DNA of 5,384 nt from Gammaproteobacteria bacterium (GTDB lineage Bacteria > Pseudomonadota > Gammaproteobacteria > SZUA-152): assembly GCA_003229995.1 (NCBI GenBank), contig QIGJ01000298.1:1-5384 (forward strand). Reading direction: 5' to 3'. The notes beneath the pieces are model-generated. The model saw only the letters and a program-made list of their open reading frames with translations, ran no database searches and had not been told where the DNA came from. The number at the start of each line of letters is the position of its first letter. Within the stretch, counting starts at the first letter, position 1. The translations under genes were made by a program, and so were the position numbers. Positions 1 through 5,384 of the stretch are shown piece after piece.

Positions 1-564
1 GACAAAGCAGCTTTGTATGCACATACTCCGCTGCCCTGCAAAGGCGTCAACGAAAGTGCCGGTGGTTACTGCCTGCTGGGTTATCTGGTTTATGGAAAAG
101 ATTCACAAAAAGTCCAGGTAGGCGAGCTGGTCGGCATCCGCGACAATATTGCTTCGAGCAGCACACAACTCAGCATTGGCATTATCCGCCGCATAAAAAA
201 CTGGAAAAACGGGCTTGAACTTGGCATCCAGAAACTGGCACCCTGTGCCGACGCCATCGCGCTTTCTGTCGTCGTCAAAGATGACACTGCGGAGAAATAT
301 CAGCGTAGCTTGGTATTACCCCGATTGTCCAGCATTGACCAACCTGCCACACTGATCACACATGCTTGGCACCAAACCGATGACCGACTGATTGCCAACG
401 TCCATGGATGCCGAACACTCATCAAACTCACTAAACAACTGGAATCTACAGGTGTATTCTCCCAGTTTGAATTTACCGTACTTAAAAATGTTCAGAAAAA
501 AATAAAACCATCCATTAATATTAAGGCAGATGACGAATTCGACACTGTATGGACACTGATTTAA
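1..564 (+). CDS. PilZ-like domain protein, C-terminal fragment (5' end outside window)
   Basis: The frame is open from the first base and ends at TAA 562-564, giving 187 visible residues. The TTG at position 13 has no ribosome binding site, and the residues before it stay in frame, so the gene almost certainly begins to the left. Visible residues 17-22 (N-E-S-A-G-G, nt 49-66) match the second PilZ signature, (D/N)-x-S-x-x-G. They are followed by beta-rich, hydrophobic sequence: V-G-E-L-V-G at 40-45, I-G-I-I-R-R-I-K at 59-66 and L-P at 106-107. The same landmarks at nearly the same spacing occur in the C-terminus of the 617-residue product at 2710-4563, so the two share a domain. The arginine motif that would complete a cyclic-di-GMP site would lie outside the window. 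The last 25 or so residues form a lysine-rich, then acidic tail. A role as cyclic-di-GMP receptor or FimX partner is inference; the exact family is not recognised. No transmembrane segment is seen in this part. Confidence 0.75.
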   Translation, partial: DKAALYAHTPLPCKGVNESAGGYCLLGYLVYGKDSQKVQVGELVGIRDNIASSSTQLSIGIIRRIKNWKNGLELGIQKLAPCADAIALSVVVKDDTAEKYQRSLVLPRLSSIDQPATLITHAWHQTDDRLIANVHGCRTLIKLTKQLESTGVFSQFEFTVLKNVQKKIKPSINIKADDEFDTVWTLI

Positions 565-652
565 CAACTTTTTTCTCGAAAAACAACCTGATTCAAAACA
601 CCTCGGGTTAATTCTGCCGCGCCGATAACACGAATAATTTTAGGAGCCACTT
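565..652. other. 88-base intergenic gap upstream of fimX
   Basis: This is the only appreciable non-coding stretch in the window. It starts with an A/T-rich piece (TTTT-CTCG-AAAA around 571-582) that could form only a weak stem, with no GC-rich hairpin followed by a T run, so I do not call a terminator. I see no convincing sigma-70 -35/-10 pair at good spacing and no sigma-54 GG/GC signature. The fimX gene may be read through from the gene on the left, or from a promoter too weak to recognise by eye. Confidence 0.6.
641..646 (+). promoter_or_regulatory. Ribosome binding site of fimX
   Basis: TAGGAG lies 6 bases before the TTG at 653-655. This site decides the start: translation from this TTG gives an N-terminus that lines up with the beginning of Pseudomonas FimX. 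The next in-frame ATG codons lie deep inside the PAS domain, so initiation at TTG is the only good choice. Confidence 0.75.
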
Positions 653-2734
653 TTGGATACTGGAAATGTCATCCGCCCTCTCATTTTGGAAAAATCTGCC
701 AACGAAGCAGAAGCGCTGGTCAGTGCATTAAGAAATGCGGGTTACGCCATTCGTCACAAATACATCGAAGATACCGAAGACCTGCAAGAGGCACTGGAGA
801 GCCAAACCTGGGATCTGTTGCTTGCGGCCCAACAAGAAGTAACCACCTTCCCGGCCGTTCAAGCACTTGCCATCATTAAAAAAAGTGGTAATGACATTCC
901 CAGCATCGTTTTTGGCCAAAACCCTGACAATGCTACCACCATTGAACTGCTAAAGGCCGGGGCTGCCAATGTGGTTTCCGACGAAACACAAGAACATCTC
1001 TTCCTAGTCATAGAAAGAGAAATAAACAACCTCCGTGAACGCCGCGAGCATCGTCGCTGCAAAAGCCTCTATCACGAAAGTGAAAAACGTAACCGTGTGT
1101 TGATTGACAGCTCACGCGACCCCATTGCCTACATCCATGAAGGCATGCACATCTACGCTAACCAAAGCTATCAGGATATTTTTGGGTATGAGGATATTGA
1201 AGACCTGAGAAGCATTCCCATCATGGACCTTATCATCCCGGATGAACAACAGGGCTTCAAAGACGTATTACGCGGCATCAATAACGACCAACCGCCAGAA
1301 GGTGCGCTCGAATATCAAGCCGTACGTGAAGATGATGAAATATTTGCCGCCACCATGGAGTTTTCACGCGCCAGCATTGATGGCGAAGCCTGCACCCAGG
1401 TAATGATACACCGTAAAAGCAACAACAAAGCGCTCGAAAAAGAGATTGAACAACTTCGTCAGCAGGATTTGCTGACCGGACTGTACAACAACCAGTATTT
1501 CATGGAAAAAGTACAGGATGTTATCAACCGCGCCAATAAAAACGAAGAGAAATTTGCATTACTGTATATCGAGCCGGACAATTTCCGGAACATCAAAGAC
1601 ACACTTGGCATCGCCGAAAGTGATCTAGTGTTATCTGACATTGCCCAATACATTCAGGGAATCCTCCCTGAAGACAACATTCACATCGCCCGGTATGCCG
1701 GCACCATTTTTTCCGTCATCCTTTCCGGTCAACAACAAAAACAAGCTAAAAAACTGGCTGGAAAACTGTGTAAAGGACTGGCTGGAAAAATATTTGAAAT
1801 GGAAGAAAAAACCGTCACCACCACGTTCAGCATTGGCATTTCAACCATCACCGAAACCACTACCGATGCCAAAAAAGCGGTATTTCAAACAGAAGTGGCT
1901 TGCAATGCCGCCAAGGAAAAAGGCGGCAACCAAGTGCATATATTTTCCGAAGAAGATGCCCTGGCCAGCCTGGAAGCCGACAAACGCATCATTACACTGC
2001 TGGAACTTGCCCTCAAAAACAATCGCTTCGTATTGAACTATCAGCCCATCGTCAGCCTGCACGCTGAGCCGGGTGAACGTTACGAAGTTTTGTTACGTTT
2101 ACAAGACCAGGACAACACCATCATCATGCCCAGTGACTTTCTTGCGGCCGCCGAACAGGCAGGGCTTATGAAGGAAATTGATAAGTGGGTGATCAAAAAT
2201 GCCGCCAAAGCCGTTTTGGACAAGCGCAAAATCGGCAAAGAAATTCAGTTCTTTATCAAAATATCGACCGACTCTTTACGCGATCCAGGTCTACTGGTGT
2301 GGATCAGCAAATTATTGCAAGCTGCTCGTTTACACGGTGACAGCTTGGTGTTTGAAATCAGCGAACAGGCTGTCCTGGAAAACATCAAAGCCGCCAAAAA
2401 CTTCTCCGATGGACTCACGCAACTGCATTGCAATATGGCACTCGACCACGCAGGGAAAGAATCAGATGACCTTGCCTATCTGAAATACCTGAAACTGAAA
2501 TACATGAAAATTGATGGTGGCCATATCAACAATGTGGCCAGTGAAGAAAGCCAACGTATCATTCAGCAAGTTGCCGAGGCCGGCCGCGCCCACAATATAT
2601 TAACCATTGCCGAGCATGTGCAAGACCCCGCCTGTCTGGCCGTATTATGGCAGCATGGCGTCAACTTTATTCAGGGCTTCTATTTACAACAACCGGAAAC
2701 ATCGCTGGATTACGATTTTTCCAGCAGCGAATAA
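653..2734 (+). CDS. fimX: FimX-type degenerate REC-PAS-GGDEF-EAL cyclic-di-GMP receptor
   Basis: The product has 693 residues; Pseudomonas aeruginosa FimX has 691. Order of domains: receiver-like 8-125, a charged helical linker rich in Arg and Glu at about 120-145, PAS 145-256, GGDEF 268-432, EAL 446-690. The receiver lacks the phosphoacceptor: the acidic pair after the first strand reads E-K (13-14), and the third strand runs D-L-L-L-A-A with no Asp at its end. The GGDEF motif is A-G-T-I-F (349-353, after R-Y) and the inhibitory RxxD site is absent, so cyclase activity is not expected. The EAL motif is E-V-L-L-R (478-482), as in FimX. Other EAL metal or catalytic positions are partly lost: the Asn of the N-x-S motif is Lys536 and the D-D pair is Asp598-His599, while Glu568, Lys619 and Glu654 remain. 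It should bind cyclic-di-GMP but not hydrolyse it. FimX acts at the cell pole in type IV pilus assembly and twitching; that role here is inferred from homology. The start is TTG, and the 3' end overlaps the convergent gene. Confidence 0.92.
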   Translation: MDTGNVIRPLILEKSANEAEALVSALRNAGYAIRHKYIEDTEDLQEALESQTWDLLLAAQQEVTTFPAVQALAIIKKSGNDIPSIVFGQNPDNATTIELLKAGAANVVSDETQEHLFLVIEREINNLRERREHRRCKSLYHESEKRNRVLIDSSRDPIAYIHEGMHIYANQSYQDIFGYEDIEDLRSIPIMDLIIPDEQQGFKDVLRGINNDQPPEGALEYQAVREDDEIFAATMEFSRASIDGEACTQVMIHRKSNNKALEKEIEQLRQQDLLTGLYNNQYFMEKVQDVINRANKNEEKFALLYIEPDNFRNIKDTLGIAESDLVLSDIAQYIQGILPEDNIHIARYAGTIFSVILSGQQQKQAKKLAGKLCKGLAGKIFEMEEKTVTTTFSIGISTITETTTDAKKAVFQTEVACNAAKEKGGNQVHIFSEEDALASLEADKRIITLLELALKNNRFVLNYQPIVSLHAEPGERYEVLLRLQDQDNTIIMPSDFLAAAEQAGLMKEIDKWVIKNAAKAVLDKRKIGKEIQFFIKISTDSLRDPGLLVWISKLLQAARLHGDSLVFEISEQAVLENIKAAKNFSDGLTQLHCNMALDHAGKESDDLAYLKYLKLKYMKIDGGHINNVASEESQRIIQQVAEAGRAHNILTIAEHVQDPACLAVLWQHGVNFIQGFYLQQPETSLDYDFSSSE
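1753..1789 (+). repeat. 13-base direct repeat inside fimX
   Basis: ACTGGCTGGAAAA occurs at 1753-1765 and again at 1777-1789, offset by 24 bases (8 codons). In the protein this gives two L-A-G-K units, at residues 368-371 and 376-379, in a lysine-rich helix of the GGDEF domain. It may be a small in-frame duplication or simply codon-biased coding of a repeated helix pattern. Confidence 0.6.
2710..2734. other. 25-base tail-to-tail overlap of fimX and the PilZ-like gene
   Basis: The stop codon of the minus-strand gene (TAA, at 2712-2710) lies inside the last codons of fimX, whose own TAA is at 2732-2734. Both reading frames end here with no spacer, so no intergenic terminator can exist between the two transcription units. 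Any terminator must lie inside the opposing coding sequence, or the transcripts overlap at their 3' ends. Confidence 0.9.
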
Positions 2735-4563
2735 ACCACAAACTCCCGCTGAATTTTCAGCATTTCGGAAATAATTTCTGTTTGTTGCTGATCCAGTTCA
2801 GTCCTTACCAGGGTGCCCGATGACAAGCGGTGACTGTGGTGTAACATCAAACGTCGGCCAACGCTCTCATCACCCTCAAGCACAATGGCGGGCAAAGCCA
2901 TGTCATTTTGCGTTAAAAATTCATTTTGCACGGCAGTAGCAACGGCGGTTTTTGATAAAATACGAATAGTCACTTCAATTTCTTTACGGATACTGCGACG
3001 CAAGCGCACCACATAGCCCAGCATCGGTCTGGCCAGCTCTTCACGCGAATAGGCGAATGCCACTACCTGGCCAATAAACAAAGCGGTAGTAAATTCACTT
3101 TCTCGTGTTTTAATGTGAACCCCACCCTCACTTTTATCAACCACAAACCACTGACCAAACTCGTTATCCTGCAAATCGGCAGCAATTAATGCTGAACGTC
3201 CAGCCAATGCATCACGTAAATCATCGTCAATTGCCAGATCAGGAGTCTCATCTTTTTTTTCTGTGGTCATATCCACCAGCAATTTGTAAACTGACATAAA
3301 GCCGTTGTACACATACAATATTTTCTGGCCAAGAATATATTCTCTTTCCTCCTTGCGCTGTTTCAATTGCAAGCCATCACACATCGCGTCTATGGTCAAC
3401 AAATTGGTCAAATCATCCTGATCGGCAACCGTATTGTATTTATTTTTTGCCTCTTTTGCTTTCACGCTCTCAATGAAATCCTGTGACTCAAACCGCACCA
3501 GCAATCGCTGATGTTCTTCCATCAATATTGCATCCAGCGGTGCAATATCAACGATGACGGCTCTCAGTTTATATTCCGATGAAAGCGCCTCGCCCGTACA
3601 AAATTCACCTCGGGCCTTTAACCATGCAATCTGCTTTTTCCGCTGCGCTTCATCCTGGCGTTTAAAATATGGCGGACAATCCTGCCCATAATAAATCAAT
3701 AACTTCCCGCGCCCCAGTTTTTTCCCATGATCTGGAATAATGGTAATCGAATCGATGACATTCGCAATTTGTGCATCCACCACATGTAACTTTTGGCATA
3801 ACAAGGCATTGACATTAAACAAACCATTAAACTGAATAGAAAGGTAAGCCAGATTTAATGATGTCATCATCGGCACCCGACGCGTGCCTTCATTGACAGA
3901 ACTATCCAACGACACTTGCAAACAATTTAGCGACAACCGTTGTTCATCAATGTCTTCGCATTGAGAAAGGGCAAAAAATATCTGGTTACAATCCTGCCAA
4001 CTCTTTTCCGATAACTTTTGATAACGCATGGCACGCAAACGTTGCTCCATGCGCAGCAATTCCAAAATGCGCACGGCATGATGACGCACCCGAGGGCGCA
4101 CTCGGGCATAGCGGGCATCGGGTAAGGAAAAATCTTCATTCAGCTGACGCTTATAACCCATGGCCAATTGGCTGCATACATTAATTGCTGCCATCAACCC
4201 TTCGCGTCGATCATGTGATTCCGGTAATGCTTCGGATTTATAGTGCTCAGAATAGATTTTTCGTATGGCTGGACAGGCATACTGTAAAGCATGTTCAACC
4301 CAGGCCATACGTTTGCTATTACGCATTTTTTCTGTATTGACACGTTGCAAATAACCATCAATTTCACGCAGCAATTCCGTTGGATGCTGGTTCAAATCTT
4401 TCCAGCTATCGGGGGGTGGCTGTCGCTTTTCCTGTGTATGCCGATGGTTCACCAGCATCGTCAACACATCCAACTTTAACGGAATAACCCTTGGCGCAAC
4501 CACCTCGCCCTTTGTACCCACATAAGGCAAGCGATCCCACCATTGCAGCCAATCGATTATCAT
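2710..4563 (-). CDS. Large protein with helical N-terminal region and C-terminal PilZ-like domain
   Basis: The product has 617 residues. The start is fixed: ATG at 4563-4561 is the first start codon after an in-frame stop at 4575-4573. Residues 1-440 are mostly predicted helical and highly charged by eye, with many Trp and Arg residues near the start, an Arg/His-rich stretch at 151-165 and no signal peptide or membrane segment, so the protein is likely cytoplasmic. The C-terminal part (about 445-613) resembles PilZ: D-K-S-E-G-G at 476-481 (nt 3121-3138) fits (D/N)-x-S-x-x-G, followed by I-G-Q-V-V-A (497-502), L-G-Y-V-V-R-L-R (515-522) and L-P (557-558). The RxxxR half of a cyclic-di-GMP site is not intact: Arg450 has Ala at +4, and the next Arg is 456. 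Binding of cyclic-di-GMP is thus uncertain. It follows parC by 2 bases, implying co-transcription and probably coupled translation, with TGAGA about 10 bases upstream as a weak binding site. The specific family is not recognised. Confidence 0.85.
   Translation of the reverse strand: MIIDWLQWWDRLPYVGTKGEVVAPRVIPLKLDVLTMLVNHRHTQEKRQPPPDSWKDLNQHPTELLREIDGYLQRVNTEKMRNSKRMAWVEHALQYACPAIRKIYSEHYKSEALPESHDRREGLMAAINVCSQLAMGYKRQLNEDFSLPDARYARVRPRVRHHAVRILELLRMEQRLRAMRYQKLSEKSWQDCNQIFFALSQCEDIDEQRLSLNCLQVSLDSSVNEGTRRVPMMTSLNLAYLSIQFNGLFNVNALLCQKLHVVDAQIANVIDSITIIPDHGKKLGRGKLLIYYGQDCPPYFKRQDEAQRKKQIAWLKARGEFCTGEALSSEYKLRAVIVDIAPLDAILMEEHQRLLVRFESQDFIESVKAKEAKNKYNTVADQDDLTNLLTIDAMCDGLQLKQRKEEREYILGQKILYVYNGFMSVYKLLVDMTTEKKDETPDLAIDDDLRDALAGRSALIAADLQDNEFGQWFVVDKSEGGVHIKTRESEFTTALFIGQVVAFAYSREELARPMLGYVVRLRRSIRKEIEVTIRILSKTAVATAVQNEFLTQNDMALPAIVLEGDESVGRRLMLHHSHRLSSGTLVRTELDQQQTEIISEMLKIQREFVVYSLLEKS
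3525..3548. repeat. Perfect 8-base inverted repeat within the PilZ-like gene
   Basis: ATATTGCA at 3525-3532 is followed by an 8-base loop and its exact complement TGCAATAT at 3541-3548. It lies well inside coding sequence, has an A/T-rich stem and no adjacent T run, so it may be a chance palindrome rather than a terminator or operator. Confidence 0.45.
4089..4106. repeat. GC-rich 6-base inverted repeat in the Arg-rich coding segment
   Basis: CCCGAG (4089-4094) and CTCGGG (4101-4106) flank a 6-base loop. The stretch codes for the Arg/His-rich segment (residues 151-165) of the 617-residue protein, and repeated Arg codons explain much of the symmetry. No T run follows on either strand, so I do not call it a terminator. 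Confidence 0.4.
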
Positions 4564-4565
4564 CG

Positions 4566-5384
4566 CTATTTCTCAATCACCCCAATCTCAGTATTTGCTG
4601 AACCACTGGCAGAAATATTATCCACCCGCTGAAAACCACGCGGTAACTTGGAACCACGACGACCACGCTCACCCTCGTAGTGTTCGATATCCCTGGGTTT
4701 AAGCGTCAAATGACGTTTACCAGAATAAATGGTCAAACTGTCACCCACAGAAATAACCGCAACCCCCACTACATATTCTTCACGATTTGCCACCCGCACA
4801 GGGGGAATGCCGATAATCTTGTTGCCTTTGCCTCTGGCCATCTCCGGCAACTCTTGCAGCGGGATAATCAACATACGGCCCTCCGTAGTTACCGCCACAA
4901 TACGGTCACCGGCAACATCGTTGACGGCACAAGCCTGCAACACGCGTGCACCCTTGGGCAATTTCAGCAAGGCCTTACCCGATTTATTTTTAGCATACAT
5001 ATTTTCCAGTCGGGTCACAAAACCATACCCCGCATCACTGGCCAGTAAATACAAATCACTGCCTTTACCCGCAAGTACATCAACAAAACCGGCGGCATCG
5101 GGTGGCGTCACACGACCCGTCAGCGGTTCACCCTGCCCTCGCGCTGATGGCAACGTGTGCGCCGCAATGGAATACGAACGCCCACTGGCATCCAAAAACA
5201 CCACCTGCTGATTACTACGGCCACAGGCCGCCGCTTTAAAATCATCACCGGCTTTGTAATTAAGGCTTGCCGCATCCACATCATGGCCTTTGGCCGCCCG
5301 AATCCAGCCCTTCTCCGACAACACAACCGTGACAGGCTCAGCACTGATCAATGCCGTTTCATCCAGTGCCTGCGCTGCACCACG
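4566..5384 (-). CDS. parC: DNA topoisomerase IV subunit A, C-terminal domain (5' end outside window)
   Basis: ParC is the DNA-cutting subunit of topoisomerase IV; with ParE it unlinks daughter chromosomes and relaxes supercoils in the cytoplasm. The visible 272 residues are open to the right edge and end at TAG (4568-4566), so about a third of a typical 750-residue ParC is present. Stretches nearly identical to enterobacterial and pseudomonad ParC identify it: E-P-V-T-V-V-L-S-E-K-G-W-I-R-A-A-K-G-H, then H-T-L-P-S-A-R-G-Q-G-E-P-L-T-G-R, A-S-D-A-G-Y-G-F and K-G-N-K-I-I-G-I-P. These belong to the beta-pinwheel DNA-wrapping domain. The catalytic tyrosine and quinolone-resistance region lie outside the window. 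A TTG at 5351-5349 is an internal Leu codon, not a start. The gene ends 2 bases before the PilZ-like gene with no terminator between, so the two probably share a transcript. Confidence 0.95.
   Translation of the reverse strand, partial: RGAAQALDETALISAEPVTVVLSEKGWIRAAKGHDVDAASLNYKAGDDFKAAACGRSNQQVVFLDASGRSYSIAAHTLPSARGQGEPLTGRVTPPDAAGFVDVLAGKGSDLYLLASDAGYGFVTRLENMYAKNKSGKALLKLPKGARVLQACAVNDVAGDRIVAVTTEGRMLIIPLQELPEMARGKGNKIIGIPPVRVANREEYVVGVAVISVGDSLTIYSGKRHLTLKPRDIEHYEGERGRRGSKLPRGFQRVDNISASGSANTEIGVIEK

Noticed and set aside
316..567. 83-codon open frame on the minus strand opposite the left PilZ-like gene
   Set aside because: The opposite strand is supported by shared domain landmarks with the 617-residue protein; this one has no recognisable features.
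571..582. Possible terminator after the left gene
   Set aside because: The symmetry TTTT-CTCG-AAAA is short and A/T only; there is no stable GC stem followed by a T run.
592..640. Possible sigma-70 promoter before fimX (TTCAAA, TTAATT and AATAAT boxes)
   Set aside because: No pair has both good matches and a 16-18 base spacer; the match level is expected by chance in A/T-rich DNA.
1641..2036. 131-codon open frame on the + strand inside fimX
   Set aside because: It lies in another frame of a well-supported GGDEF region, its composition is Pro/Lys-rich without recognisable motifs, and it has no convincing ribosome binding site.
4680..5048. 122-codon open frame on the + strand opposite parC
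   Set aside because: Another antisense shadow of parC, overlapping the previous one, without a binding site or known domain.
4729..5211. 160-codon open frame on the + strand opposite parC
   Set aside because: It is antisense to highly conserved ParC sequence; its Pro/Thr/Ser-rich composition is typical of an antisense shadow.
1..5384. Mobile element, CRISPR, toxin-antitoxin or defence system
   Set aside because: No transposase, integrase, repeat-spacer array, small paired genes or nuclease motifs are seen; all coding space is taken by the four genes described.

Overview
The window looks like chromosomal DNA from a proteobacterium with type IV pili, most likely a gammaproteobacterium. Two observations support this. 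One gene is a clear relative of Pseudomonas FimX, and the right edge carries the C-terminal domain of the topoisomerase IV subunit ParC in its gammaproteobacterial form. Base composition looks moderate by eye (somewhat below 50% GC) and even across the window. I see no transposase, integrase, phage gene, tRNA, rRNA or CRISPR array. No genus can be named from the sequence alone.

Layout, left to right. Positions 1-564 (+) hold the C-terminal part of a gene that starts left of the window. Its product carries a PilZ-like motif (N-E-S-A-G-G). An 88-base gap follows, then a full-length fimX-type gene (653-2734, +) with an unusual TTG start and a good ribosome binding site. Its order is receiver-like, PAS, GGDEF, EAL, with the receiver, GGDEF and EAL active sites all degenerate. 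A 617-residue protein with a helical N-terminal part and a PilZ-like C-terminal domain (D-K-S-E-G-G) is encoded on the other strand (2710-4563, -). Its 3' end overlaps the fimX 3' end by 25 bases. Immediately upstream of it on the same strand is parC (4566-5384, -, 5' end outside the window), whose stop codon lies 2 bases before the start of the 617-residue gene.

How the genes may work together. FimX of Pseudomonas is a cyclic-di-GMP receptor, not an active cyclase or phosphodiesterase, and it controls type IV pilus assembly. Here the fimX homologue lies between two genes whose products share the same PilZ-like C-terminal domain. The locus is therefore best read as a cyclic-di-GMP sensing and type IV pilus or twitching module beside a housekeeping topoisomerase gene. 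The link between the two PilZ-like proteins and FimX is inference from domain content and position. Apart from the 88-base gap the window is almost wholly coding, and I found no new defence or mobile system. The most notable point is the pair of divergent PilZ-like relatives flanking fimX.
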